From: Haplomitrium mnioides
Taxonomy: Eukaryota; Marchantiophyta; Haplomitriopsida; Calobryales
Length of the DNA stretch: 64,000 nt
Direction: 5' to 3'
NCBI GenBank assembly: GCA_049999725.1
Contig: JBNGIS010020651.1
Coordinates: forward strand, 1 to 64,000
Shown: in pieces, positions 23,711 through 35,966 of the stretch
How the letters are laid out: the number at the start of each line of letters is the position of its first letter
Numbering within the stretch: position 1 is the first letter of the stretch
Program-made: the position numbers and the translations under genes
Notes under the pieces: model-generated
What the model saw: only the letters and a program-made list of their open reading frames with translations
Told to the model about the DNA's origin: nothing
The model's database searches: none

Positions 23711-26127
23711 AACTACAATTTTAATTTGAAAATGAATTAATTCTAAAAGTTGTTGGAATTTTAAAATGTTGGAATATTCTCCAACTATGTTGCAAGTTCA
23801 TTTAAAAAAAGACATAATTTTCAATCTTTTCATTGAATTTGATGTTCTCAATATTTTCACAAAAACAAAGGATTTCATTAAATTTTGCATACAAATACTT
23901 CATTTCTATCAAACGTACTAGTTAAAAATGCCAAAAATCAAATAAAAAAATTCTCTAAATTTTATTCTCAAGAAAAGCCGCACGTTTTTTTTTTTTGTTT
24001 TTTGGAATATAAAATCGTTATTTTTTTCGAAAAAAAAAAAGTTCAGGTTTTGAGTAGTCTGTTCCAGGTTCAAAGTTACGGCTGTTTTCCTCCCTATATT
24101 TTGCTAAGTCCATTATTCCCTTCTTCATTTTTACTTCTTCATTTTTGTTTTAGGGTGTGAGGCATAGTGGCGTGCAACTACCAAGGTTCAATGTTGGGAG
24201 GTTGCATTCTATTCATTTTACCTTGCTTCTTATTCTTAGTTATGGGTTGGCTCTTTCTTTAGTGATGGTCCTTGTAAGAAGTGCGATTGACAAATGGATT
24301 TCCATGGAAGTTTGAGCAAGGCGCGATCTTCCTTCTTGCTGCTTTTTTTTTGTCCTGCTGGTCCTTATTGTGGCCTATGTGTTCAAGGCAGGGAAAGGCC
24401 TATTGCTAAGTCAGATGGTCAACTTAGTGCATTTTTGCTAACCAGGGTTTTTGGACTCCCCTCCTTTCTCCCTCTCGTTTCAACCCCACTGCGGCTTGCT
24501 ACTTCTCTCTTCACTCTAAGTGCACACTGCTACTCTTGGCTACTCTTCGGTAACGGGGTGTTGGTGTTGCATGTGAAGGCCATGGTTTTGATCTTTGACC
24601 CTTCTCTCTTTCCTTGCTGGCTTATTTCATTTAATCCCCCCGATTCTTGATTTTCCTTGCTTCAAGCATTAGCGATGGCGTGGTTGCTCTGCTTGGCTTT
24701 TGTTGCCCTCACACTTGCCTCTTGCTTGGCAGGTATGTTGGCGAAGACCTCTGGCTTGGTTGAGCTTCCTTTTGCCTTCACTTCACCTCTTTTGATGCTA
24801 TTCTTAGCAGGCACCTTACTTGGTGTTCTAAGGGCGGGCCTTTCATGGTTCATATGCCCTTTCTTTGGATTTTGCGAGTATACTTTTGTCTTTAAGGTGC
24901 CTTTTCTCCCATGCTATCTTGCATTTGCTACCTACAAAGCTTCCTTCCTAGTGGCGACTACTTTCGGCTTCCACGTGCTAGCTTATGTAGAGGAGATCTG
25001 GTTGAGGCACCGGTCCTCTTGCCGCTGGTTGGCGTTGCTAGCTTGATTCCTTTCTGATGATTTGCTTGGCCTTCTGGCATGGCTTGGTCTATTGTGGCTC
25101 CCTCTCCTAATCCTTGGACACATTTGCTAATATCCTCTTAAAACGGTCTAATGCCTAGCCTTGGCTACAAGGGTCACTTGAGTCGTCTTTTCTACCTTGG
25201 TGGTCAAATCTGTTGGTTAGACTAGGATTGAGACAATTCCTTAGTTTGTGGCTTTTCCTTCGTGGTTGATCCATCTCCTTGTCTTCTGCATGTCCAATGT
25301 TGGAGAGGAGTGTGCTTTCTACCCTTGAGCTCTTTTTGAGGCTTTTGCTGGGAGAACGAGCCTCTCAACGAGACAATGGCTCAAGCCTCTTCAAAATTCT
25401 TCCGCCATCGCAATAGATTGTTTGTTTCTACACATTTATTGGCCTTGTCCAACTGTGTTCTTGCCCTGCTGTGCGGCCATTGGTGCCGGCGGCGGCTTTT
25501 CTGAATTGCCCTACCATGCTCTTGGCAACTGTGTTTCTTTGTATTCCTTCATGCTTAATAAATGATTCTCCAAGGTTCCCCATGTGCCTTCCTCTCTTCG
25601 TCTTAGCGTCATAGAACCTCATCCCTTAATGCATTTGTTTGTTTTATGGAAAGAATTTTAAGTAAGAAAAGAACTTGCAGCAATGGCGTTGTGAAAGCAA
25701 GAACTCGAAAAGAACCAAAAACCCAAGGTGGGAACCCCAGACAAAAAAAAGGAGAGAGCAGGGAAGAGTGGAAATGGCAGGATGGTAAGGGAAAACAAGA
25801 AGAGAGAACAAAAGGGGCAGCCGCAAGAGAAAGATCAGTGGAGAAAAAAAAAGAGGGAAGTACAAAGGAACGAAATTCCGCAGAAAGGAAAAAGAAAGAA
25901 AAGAAAAGAAATGCAAGCTGAGGGACTCATCCGTGACTAGGAGAAGGATTTTAAATAGAATAATTAAAGCAAGAAATAAAATAAAATAAAATAAAGTCAT
26001 AATTAAATAATAATAAAATAAAAAACGAGGGAGGGAAACCTTTGCATGCTGCAATGGAGCACCTTCCAACTCGTTGTTTCCTCTTAGCTACTGAAGCGGT
26101 GATAGTCACTACTTCGGCGACGGTGCG
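23711..26127. other. No recognised gene; homopolymer and purine-rich stretches
   Basis: Contains T and A homopolymers near 23985-24040, a run of GC-richer sequence at 24180-25640 with open frames (one of 129 codons at 24657-25046 is very hydrophobic) but no domain I recognise, and a purine-rich tract on the plus strand at about 25690-25920. The last part directly abuts the target duplication of element 3 (gtgcg at 26123-26127). Confidence 0.4.
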
Positions 26128-29100
26128 TGCCACTCCCCTCCTTCAAGCCTTAACCTTCACAAGTGCCACTTGAAAAGAAAGGGAGGAAAAAAACAAGAGA
26201 AATAGGTTCTTTTGTGAGATGGCCCCTATCCAGTTATCACTTTGAGGCTTTAAGAAATTCCTCTTCACCTTACAAGCCTTTACTCACCTCCACAATCACT
26301 TTAGCAGCCAATTTGCTCATTCACACTCAATATTAGAACACTCATACACATAGACCAAGATACTCATGTCGCAATCTGCAATATAATTCAAGGGTCCTAA
26401 ATCTGGACCCAGCCACTTTGTATACAAATCCGGAGCAGAATGTAATACCCCAAGTATCACAGAACAATGCCAAGGAATCTCACTCCCCCTTTGCAGAGTT
26501 GTCTTAGGATCCAAACAAACAGAATCCCTATATACCCCTACTTCTAAGTGTTTCTTAAACAATACAACAGAATTCAAATCTAACTAATACACTCATACAC
26601 AAATACAAACACACATGCATTGCACTTCACCAAAATCATATGCCTTACAGAACCATAGGGACTGACCTCCCCAACAGACTCCTCCCTTCCTCAACTAACA
26701 TTCTCAATCTTCCTTTCATCCTCCACACACACACCCTTCTTCCAGATAGTTTTTCTATTTCCCTCGCAAGAAGCTCTGGATTTACTTCCTCAAGCTTGGA
26801 AGAGGATTTCTTTAACTTCCACCTCTGAAAGATAATCCTCTAGAATGATGGCTACTCACTCCACCTCAGAACCTTGAACAAATCTTCTTCACAATGCACG
26901 GGCACTAACACAGCCACTCCCTTCTTGGCTCCACTTGAAAGATTAAACTAGAGCGCACTCTGAGCATTTCTGGGTTTGATGCTCCTACACAGATGATGCA
27001 GAGATAACTCCAAGATCTCCCTTGGCAGCCTCTCCCGAATTCTCAACAAATAGGAATCCCTTCAATTTCCCGTATTGACTCACCTCCGCTACTAGTCCAC
27101 CCGCAGGGATGAGTTCACTTAGATCGCTCGAGCCTCTAGAGCACTCTGCCTAGCGATTCTCGACTCCCCTCCAATCCACCTCCACCCCTGCTAGCCCCTT
27201 GTAGGAGTACACTCACCTCATGTAAATCTTCACTGGAATCCCTTCTGCCTCACCTCGTTGCGTCTTCCTATCCCGAGATCGCTTGTGTGTCTCTAATTTG
27301 CATGCACACCAACCCGTTGAATGTCGCAGCTCGCCAATCTATACCCCTCGTGCTTCTGCCTCTACATATCTGCTCCGTTTGAAAAGGTCTTTATTCCTGT
27401 TGGCTCTGAGCTTCGGACGAGGCGACACATGTCACATCTATTTGTGAAATCATCTAAGTACAACGATCAGTTCCAAGGGTTACGGGGTCTGGTCTGAAGA
27501 ATCTCGCAGAACCCTATCCAAAGAATCATGCGGAACCGAATCTGAAGAATCCCACGGAACTAAGAATTCGTTGTTGACTTTTCTTTCGCACCCATCGTCC
27601 GATGTCGTCTTCAATCAGGAAGCTTGAGTGCCACGTTGACCTTGATCCCCAACTGACCACGGACCCAAGTTCGAAGAATCCAACAAACTGGTGAGTCCGA
27701 AGGATCCCTCGGACCCTGAGTTTCGAGGTTGACTTTTCCTCCATGGCTGTCGTTCGACACCGTTTTCAACAGAGAAGCTTGACCGCCACGCTGACGTGCG
27801 TTCCGAAGTCAACCCCGGCTCTGACCCAAAGGATCCCTCGGACATGTGAGTTCGAAGAATCCCTCAGACTCCTGAGTCCGAGGTTGACTTTCTTCCTATG
27901 CCGCCGTCCGACGTCACTTTCAACAGGAAAGCTTGACCGTTGTGCTGACTTGGGGTTCCAAAGTTGACCACGAGAGATTTTGGAATATTCCTCGGATATG
28001 GAGTCTGAAGGAAACCACGGAACCTTTGGGCCCGCAGTTGACTTGGTTCCACAGAGCGTCGTTTTCAACGGCAAAGGTGGACCGCTGCGCTGACTTGGGG
28101 TTATGAAGTTGACCGCGGGAGATTCCAGAATATTCCTCGGACAGGGAGTCCGAAGGAAACCACAGAACCTCTGGGCCCGTAGTTGACTTGGTTCCGCATA
28201 GCGCCGTCTAGTGTTGTTTTCCATAAGGAAGTTGGACCACCACCTTTGACTAGTAGTTTCGAAGTTGACTGAAGTCCGAAGAATCCAACGGGCTCCTCCG
28301 AAGTGCCACGTGTCCGAGAAAGCGCCGTCTGACGCAGTTTTCAACATGGAAGGTGGACCGCCACGCTGACCTGAGGTTCTGAAGTTGACCAAGGGACCCT
28401 TCTGAACTTGCCACGTTTTTGCTGAAGCACTTGGACACCTCCTCACTTGCCACGTTTTTGCTAAAGCCCTCGGACACCTCCGCGCTTGCCACGTTTCCGC
28501 TGAAGCTTTCAAACACCTCCTCGCTTGCTATGTTTCCGCTGAAGCCCTCGGACACCTCCACGCCTGCCCGTTTCTGCAAAAGGCCTTGGAACCATGAAGT
28601 CCGAAGTTAGTTTGGACCTCAGTAGAGACCATCAACGTTTGAGGAAGTGAGGTGTCCCCCGATCCTTGTCATCGTTGCCCCCTCCTTTCTCTTCCCAATT
28701 CCTGCCCCTAAAGCATGTCCATTAGCATGCTTACGCTGCAGCACTTCCCTTGCCCTCATCCCCCTCCACTGTTGTCACTCTTCGATCTCTGCCCCGCGTC
28801 TTTAATCCTTCTTCCCTTCCGAGGTCGCCATTCCTTCCTCCTCTTGGCTGATTGCCTCTGGTGAGCGCTCCGTTCCTCCTTGTTAGAGCCTCGATTCCTG
28901 CATCCCGACGATACTTGCAAGCTCTCTTCCACTTCCGTCAAATTTTAGTGATGCCCCCCAATTCGATGGCTGACATAACTCTCTTTTCCCATCTCGAAGT
29001 GATCCCGCGAGCTCTTCTTCTGTCGACCTCCCTTCCTTCTCCTTCACAACCCAATACCACTCCTCAGATCCAGACGAAACACTCGTACTTACTGATTGAA

Positions 29101-29161
29101 GTTGATATGCTGCTTCCAGGTTACTTTAACACATATGAGAAAGGAATTGTTCCAATGCTAC
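26128..29161 (-). repeat. 3' LTR of element 3, main part (family B)
   Basis: Matches the right LTR (46029-47617 and 50471-51995) along its length. It is rich in TTGAC cores and contains 'ccaacgggctcctccgaagtgccacgtgtccg' in two overlapping stretches near 28275-28315, the reverse complement of the module in the element 1 LTR. It is interrupted after 29161 by element 2 and resumes at 41606. Confidence 0.85.
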
Positions 29162-31978
29162 TGTTTTGACTAAGTTTGGGCTATCGTGGGGATAGCGGGG
29201 TAAGACCCTGAAGTTTCAGAGCCTTATCCGTGAAGTTAAAAGAAGAGATAGGAGAGAGGGAAGAAGTAGATGCGAGGGAAATAGAAGAAGTGTGGAGAAG
29301 GAGAGGGAGACTAGAAGGGTAAGAGGTATCGGGAAAGCATAAAGAAGAACTTTGACAATGCGTCTGAATTACTTATGTTCGTAAAAGCAACAACACACCC
29401 AAACTCAGTCCTCACTCAATTAATTCTCTCAAATACCATAAACTATCCTATTCCATCATACACAACACTATTCAGCTCCTCATCCTATCACGCTTAACAT
29501 TCAAACAAACGACATACTAACTCTAAAAAGTATCAACAACATGGAAATGCATAGAAATCCCAATTCACATCCACACATTCTACCAACTAGAAAACTTAGA
29601 AATTCTGCAATGAGCACTTTATATATCTCAGGTATCACAATATAATATCACAGTTTTGTTCCCATTCTAAGGTTCGACTATCGACGACTATACGGTGACT
29701 CTCCTCATATTTTTTTTCTTTCGGAACTTTTACGCACTTTCGGACTACACACATCACATATGACTCTGAATTCAGAACAGGGTACCACGCTGGATATGAC
29801 TTCAACAGAACAAACAGAACTCACACACAAAAACAACAAAACCGATTTTACCCTCTATGTATATGATACCTAAACTATTTTGGCCTTATCCTCTTGGTCG
29901 CGCAAGAATCTTCCACGAGCTTCCATTAAACTTCAGAGTGCCCTTGATTGCTCAAAATGACCATCCAGACCCCAAAGAACTGTTTTCCACCAATTCTAAG
30001 CTCTTCCCAAACTTTTCATGTCATCCTTTTTATTATCATTTTCTCCAACTTCAACTCCCTGCCAGGAATTTCAGAAGCATTCAAATACTCTATTCTTCAT
30101 CTAAACAGAATCTCTTGTCATCACACTACTCTAAAAAATTTATATCTTTCAAAAACATTTCCTCTTGTTTCCAGAATAAATCCCCAAAAACTACAGAAAG
30201 TATATTCCACTTGTATTTTTCTTCCTTGAAACCTCTTCCCAAATCTACTAACTTATTAGTCCGCTCGTAATAAGAACTTCCACCCAAAGATTCTCCAGTA
30301 TATTCCTGATGCTTTCCCTTGCCATAAGAACTACAAAGCCAATATGCCCCCTATTTGCTATAAGAACACTTCATTATACCCTCCTTAACAACTTCCTTTT
30401 GTACATTCCTCTTTCTCCTTCGTATACTGTCTTTCTTCGTCGTACAGATTTTTTTTCGCACAACGCCTGATTTAGTAGACCTTCACAGCTCTCACCGATC
30501 GCAGCATTAGGTAGGGCAGGCGGGCTCAATACTTTGTCAACAGCTCCTCGCCCATGAATTCATCTTGCCTTTGCGATTCCTTCATCCCCCATGCAGGTGT
30601 ATTGCGTCTTCACTTTGAGTGCAGCCTTCGTCGTCGCAGCACTCACTCGTCGAGCAGATTTTTGCACAGTACTTGGCATCATTGACAGCGCTTCGATCTC
30701 CCCTCTTCTTCCATTTCGTTTCACCATTTCGATTCCTTCCATCCTAATGCTCTTCCTTTGAGTACTCAGCCTTCTTCGAGCTGCAATCAGTCGAGCGCAG
30801 ACCTCCATTCGACAGTCCCTTCCCCAACGATTCGCCTCACAATTGTCGTTCGATCAGCCTCCTTTTACCATGCATCTCGAGGACGTTCTGCTGCTACTCC
30901 TTGAATCCAGCCAGCTCGTCGAACAGATTGTCGCGCAACCGATTGTCAACACCCCTCACTTGATCACACCTATGCGCTTGGACAGCAGCTCAATATCCAA
31001 CCTTCAGATTCATCTGTCCCTGTATTTTTGAATTCCTCTCTTCCATTCCATTGGTGTACAATCGCACTATTGGTGTAGGAATTCCGATTGCGGTGATCTG
31101 CCTTGTGTGCTCATAATCGACTTGCGTTACTTAATTCTATCATTGCTCTTTACTTGCTGCAGATTTTCCTTCCACGGCTTGTACAACCCAAAGTTCAGGC
31201 ACTTACTCCATCGAGACACTCCACAAACATTTCCATGTGTTCTTCACAAAACTCTAACCAAATAGATTGCTTCTTTCAATTTTCAACAGGTCCATGTCTT
31301 CACCAATCGGATCTACCCCTTCTTCAAACTTCATGAATCTTCATGCTCCTCAAGTTCGTCCCCGCTCTAGCCGCCATGCTCCATTGACAATCCATGTTCT
31401 CCAAAAATTCACGTGGGGGCCTCCATGACCAAAATTTTCCCTTTAAATACTTTCACTAACCCTAGCTTATTTTTCTTTTTCCCCGATTAATCTCAACCGT
31501 TGATTGATGCAGATCTCCACCGTCGATTTAATGTGCTTTCTCCATGGCCTCTAGCTTAGGTATAATATTATTTTAACACAAAAATACTAATTTCTAAATT
31601 TCTACTCTACTAATCGCTCTTTTGACAAACCGACTTTCACGTACAAATATGGACACACACACGCACATAACATACACATATATACTTACAGAGGAGATTA
31701 TTTTTTTCTGACTCATTTTTCGTCACCTTGCATTCCTTTGTACGCTGATAATGTCGTTGGGACTTCGTGATACCTGTACTTGCAGAAATACACAAATACG
31801 ATGAAAATAATATTAAAATTGTTTTTTTCGAACAAGATTCCTCTTTTCCGATGATGTCGATGATGTCCACTGCTGCTCATACTCGCCATTTCTGCTCCAC
31901 ATGACTCCATTTCTTCGCTTTGTTCCTCCTACACGTTGTCTCCAAGTGTAACTCCACTGCACCTCTCCGGGCCTAACA
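29162..31978 (-). repeat. 3' LTR of element 2
   Basis: Direct repeat of 38840-41600. It carries an extra stretch of about 70 bp near 30760-30845 and lacks a short segment found near 39407-39420 in the other copy. The element-sense strand has AGTATATATG near 31675-31685, a possible core promoter about 290 bp from the LTR start. The adjacent internal sequence (GAATGGAGAGAT) is only a weak polypurine tract. Confidence 0.9.
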
Positions 31979-32152
31979 GATCTCTCCATTCAATCTTTGA
32001 GCGTCCCGTGCGAACAATGTAGCTCAGCTTCTCCTTTGGAACTCCCAAGATAGACTATGGCCTCATAGCTAGATATCAACACAAGAGAGAAAATATACTA
32101 ACAAAAGAAAAAACGAAATAGGCCATGCATAGACATCACGAAAACAAAACAG

Positions 32153-33460
32153 CTAGACATAGTACAACTTCACACGGTTGGCATTCACATGAGCTACAAA
32201 AGCAATACCATCCAACGTAGAAAGACTCAAATAACCATGAGGATGAACTGCAGTGACTCTATATGGACGAGACCAATATGAGGTAAACTTAGATGCAAAG
32301 TTAAAGAATCTCATGCCAAAAACCAAAACAAGATCATTAACCTCAAACGTTCTCATCTTAATCTTCCTATCATGTATGAGCTTTGTGCGATGTTGATATG
32401 CAAATCGCAAATCTGAGGCTTGCATTCGATCTTCCTGTAAATTTTCTAAAGTCAGCAAACGGTGTTGCAAAGACTCCAAGGGTCCAAGACGATTAGCAAT
32501 CGCAATTCGCAAGGAAGGTACTTGAATCTCAATAGGCAACAAGGCCTCTTGACCGTATACCAAATGAAATGGAGTAAATCCGGTAGCGACTTTGGTCATT
32601 GAGCGATAAGCCCATAAAGCAGCAAGTAACTGCTCATCCCAATTCGATCTATGATGAGAGAATGTCTTCGTAAGAATAGACTTAAGAATCTTATTAGTAC
32701 TCTCTGCTTGTCCATTTGCTTGAGGATGATATGGAGCAGACGTACGATGACGTATCGAATATAAGGTCGTAAAAGCTTTGATAGCCTCATTCAAGAAATG
32801 AGTACCCCGATCACTAACTAGCTCTAATGGACAACCGTATCAAGTCAAGACGTGAGAATACAAAAAAGAAGCTACGGATATAGCATTATCCACAGGAAGT
32901 GCTATCGCTTATGCCCATTTAGTGACATAGTCTGTCGCTGCAAGAATATATTGATTTCTACGTGAAGGAGATGGCAAGACAATAGGACCAACGAAATCCA
33001 GTCCCCATTTTTCAAATGCCGATAAAGGAAGGATAGGTACTAATGGCATTTCCAAATCATGTGTAGGCTTTCCGGTACGCTGGCATGCATCACATGCACG
33101 TGCAAATTTATGGGAGTCTATAAACAACGTAGGCCACCAATAGCCTGAACAAAGCACTTTTCGGGCTGTAAATTTTCCAGCGAAATGTCCTCCATACGTT
33201 GAAGTGTGGCAATCCTGTAATACTTGTGTGGTTTGCGGTGGCGTTAAACACCTCCGTAACACCCCATCCATACCCATACGATATAAAGTTCCCGAAAGAA
33301 TGGTATAAGGACCAGCTAACCGTGCAAAGGCTTGCCGCTGATCTTTCTTCACATGTGGCGGAAGTATGCCAGTCGTAAGATATGTAATCACATGACTGTA
33401 CCAAGGATGGCCAACCAACTGTAGATATGAAGGTTCATCACTTACTTCGGTCATGAGTAA
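32153..33460 (-). pseudogene. Integrase, element 2
   Basis: The zinc-binding segment has HTSTYGGHFAGKFTARKV (about 33155-33210) and CDACQRTGKP (about 33070-33100). Catalytic core residues: Asp in GLDFVGPIV (about 32985-33010), Asp in LVSDRGTHFLNE (about 32790-32825) and Glu in QANGQAESTNKIL (about 32690-32730). The C-terminal part contains DLVLVFGMRFFNFASKFTSY and ends ...NRVKLYYV at 32153, 175 bp before the LTR. Stops at 32909-32911 (after TKWA) and 32840-32842 (after SHVLT) interrupt the core. No chromodomain follows. Confidence 0.88.
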
Positions 33461-33465
33461 ATGTG

Positions 33466-33733
33466 CGATTTGTGAAACCCAAAGATTTGGAAAACTATCA
33501 TCCAATGAGTTAGGTTCAGGATTGCCGGGAACACGTGATAGGAGATCACNNNNNNNNNNNNNNNNNNNNNNNNNNNNNNNNNNNNNNNNNNNNNNNNNNN
33601 NNNNNNNNNNNNNNNNNNNNNNNNNNNNNNNNNNNNNNNNNNNNNNNNNCGATTTGTGAAACCCAAAGATCTGGAAAACTATCATCCAATAAGTCAGGTT
33701 CAGGATTGCCGGGAACACGTGATAGGAGATCAC
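33466..33733. other. Assembly gap flanked by 84-bp duplicated ends
   Basis: One hundred Ns at 33550-33649 separate two 84-bp copies (33466-33549 and 33650-33733) that differ at three positions, all transitions. Both encode the same stretch (...RVPGNPEP...SLDDSFP...). The gap length is a placeholder. Either two alleles were left unmerged or a true in-frame 28-codon tandem duplication exists. Confidence 0.9.
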
Positions 33734-33739
33734 AATTTC

Positions 33740-35003
33740 CATGCTTGATTCTTGGTCGTACTTGTATTTGAAAGGTAAATTCTTGAAGAAGAAGAACCCA
33801 TCGCGCTAAGCGGCTTGTAAGAATAGGTTTGTTAATAATATGCTTCAAGGAATCGTGATCGACAATAAATGTGAACGGATAGCCTAAAAGTTAATGTCGA
33901 AATTTCTGAACTGCATAAATCAGTCCAAGGGCTTCTCGTTCCGTCACATTGTAATTTCTTTCGGCCATGCTTAGTTGGTGACCAGCGTAATAAATAGGGC
34001 GTTCTTTGTCATCTTGGATTTGTGCCAGCACTGCACCTGTGGCAGTGGCAGAAGTGTCTACCATGACTATAAATGGAATAGTCCAGTCAATAGGGGCAAG
34101 AAAAGGTAATGAAGCAAGGACATCTTTCAAAGCTTGAAATGCTTGTTGACATTCTTCCGACCAAACAAAAGGAATATTTTGTCGTGTCAACTTATACAAA
34201 GGAGTAGCGATTGTAGCATAGTTAAAACAATATCTGCGGTAATATACAGACTTGCCCAGAAAATGTTGTAGTTGTTTGACGGTCATAGGCGGTGGTAAGG
34301 AAAGGATAATGCTCACTTTTTCTGGGTCTAGGTGAAGACCTTTTTCCGAGATAATATGTCCCAGAAATACACCTGATGGTGCCAAGAATTTACACTTTGT
34401 GGGATTGAGTGAAATACCATAGGTCCGACAACAAATAAATGTGAGTTCGAGTTTGGCCAAATGTTGTTCGAGCATGCTATAAACCGTAAAATCATCCAAA
34501 TATATTTCCAGACACTTTTCAGGTCCTTGTAATAGGGATTCAAATGCCATAAGCATTATGCGTTGGAATGCACTAGGTGCATTACACAAGCCGAATACGA
34601 GTTTGTTATATGAATAACATCCCCAAGGAGTGGTAACAGTGGTCAAGTGTCGAGAATCAGGATGGATTTCGATTTGATTGTATCCAGAAAAACCATCAAG
34701 AAAACTATAACATTGCTTTCCGGCCACGTTATTCAGGATAGTGTCTATGAACGGAATCGAAAAATGTTCAGGTATGGTTGCCACATTCAAGGCCTTAAAA
34801 TCACCACAAACTCTAACTGACCCATCTGGTTTTGGGACTACGACGATAGGTGATACCCAATCCGTAAGTCCGGCATGAGAGATAATGCTTGCATGCAACA
34901 TTTTGGTGATGTCCTTTTGTACGAGATTGGTATACTTGGGATTTAGCCTATAGGGACGTTTGCGAATGGGTCGAGCATCCGGTCGTAATCGTATCCAATA
35001 CTA
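33740..35003 (-). pseudogene. Reverse transcriptase and RNase H, element 2
   Basis: A 336-codon open segment (34901-33891) contains VVVPKPDGSVRVCGDFKALN, FLDGFSGYNQI, the catalytic box EIYLDDFTVYS (about 34480-34510), FLGHIISEKGLHLDP, then RNase H with FIVMVDTSATATGAVLAQ and YYAGHQLSMAERNYNVTERE. After the stop at 33891-33893 the RNase H tail continues with FIVDHDSLKHIINKP and RLARWVLLLQEF. All core RT residues appear intact. Stops also occur near 35001. Confidence 0.9.
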
Positions 35004-35966
35004 ATATATCGATGCGGGTATGCTTGTCATCTCATCGTACTCCCAAGCAAGGACATCAATATAGCTATGAATAAGCTTTAAGAAGGAAGATTCCTGATCT
35101 TCCGTGATGACTTCATACACTTTTAGACTCTTATGTTTGGCAGGTAAAACTGGTACTTCTTTGAAGCGGATTTCCAAAAAATTACAAGAAATAAAAAGGT
35201 TCTCGAGAATAAAAGTATTCTCATCCATATTATGAACCAAGAATTAGGATGCTGTATTGACCAAAGACAAATCCGTAAACTGCTTTTCCAGAGCTTGTGG
35301 AGTAGGAGAAGAAGTGTGGGTATACATAGAAAGACTAACACGCTGCCCTGGTGGATCGATGGTTAATGTACCATCTGCAAAATCCAATTATGCTTGGCTT
35401 TGCTTCAGCCAAGGACGTCCAAATAGCAAAGGATATTGTTTTTTTTGTGTAATACAAAGAACTAAATAGTGAACCAAATATTTTTGGTCAGCGAAAAGAG
35501 TTGGTATGTTTCTCAATACACCAAGGGGTAATATATCGCTTCCATCCGCCAAGCAAAGGACTAGAGATGTCTTCTGTAACGCGCTCGTAGGATACCCTAT
35601 TGTGCTCATGGTATCTTCTGTTATAATATTGACAGCGGATCCAGTATCCAGATGTGCGGCAGGAATCATAATTCCGTCAATTAAGACAATAGTTGTCGGC
35701 GTTCCTAGATCATACAAGGAAATCATGTGAACTGGTGAAGAGGTGTCCTCGTTTGCAAGATCTACGGTATCTAGAGGAGGATCAGTACACGGAATATGAA
35801 GAGTAGAAGAAGTAGAATCTTGCTTTGGAAGACGATGTCGTGGAAGGCGTTTAGTCAACTTGACTTTTCTTACCTTCATAAGATGTATCAGTTGTGGTTT
35901 CTTCCTAGGCAAACTTAAGGAGGCACGTAAAGCATTCCTCGAAGGTGCATGAAGGCGCAATAACTA
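35004..35966 (-). pseudogene. Aspartic protease, element 2
   Basis: The segment 35960-35388 contains the retropepsin active site AAHLDTGSAVNIITED (about 35620-35670) and the C-terminal PLLFGRPWLKQ (about 35395-35435). This protease cleaves gag-pol. The upstream stretch is basic (MKVRKVKLTKRLPRHRL). Stops at 35388-35390 and 35241-35243 separate it from the RT lead-in, and one at 35964-35966 from gag, all in the same frame. Confidence 0.85.

Noticed and set aside
24657-25046. 129-codon very hydrophobic plus frame
   Set aside because: Could look like a membrane protein, but composition is pyrimidine-rich and no family, exon boundary or homologue is recognisable.
25646-25940. Lys/Arg/Glu-rich plus frame
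   Set aside because: Low-complexity purine-rich DNA; peptide composition follows from AAG/GAA runs.
27766-28512. 248-codon minus frame and similar long frames in family B LTRs (48490, 61331)
   Set aside because: They arise from tandem LTR words with few stops, occur in several frames and differ among copies; no protein motif.
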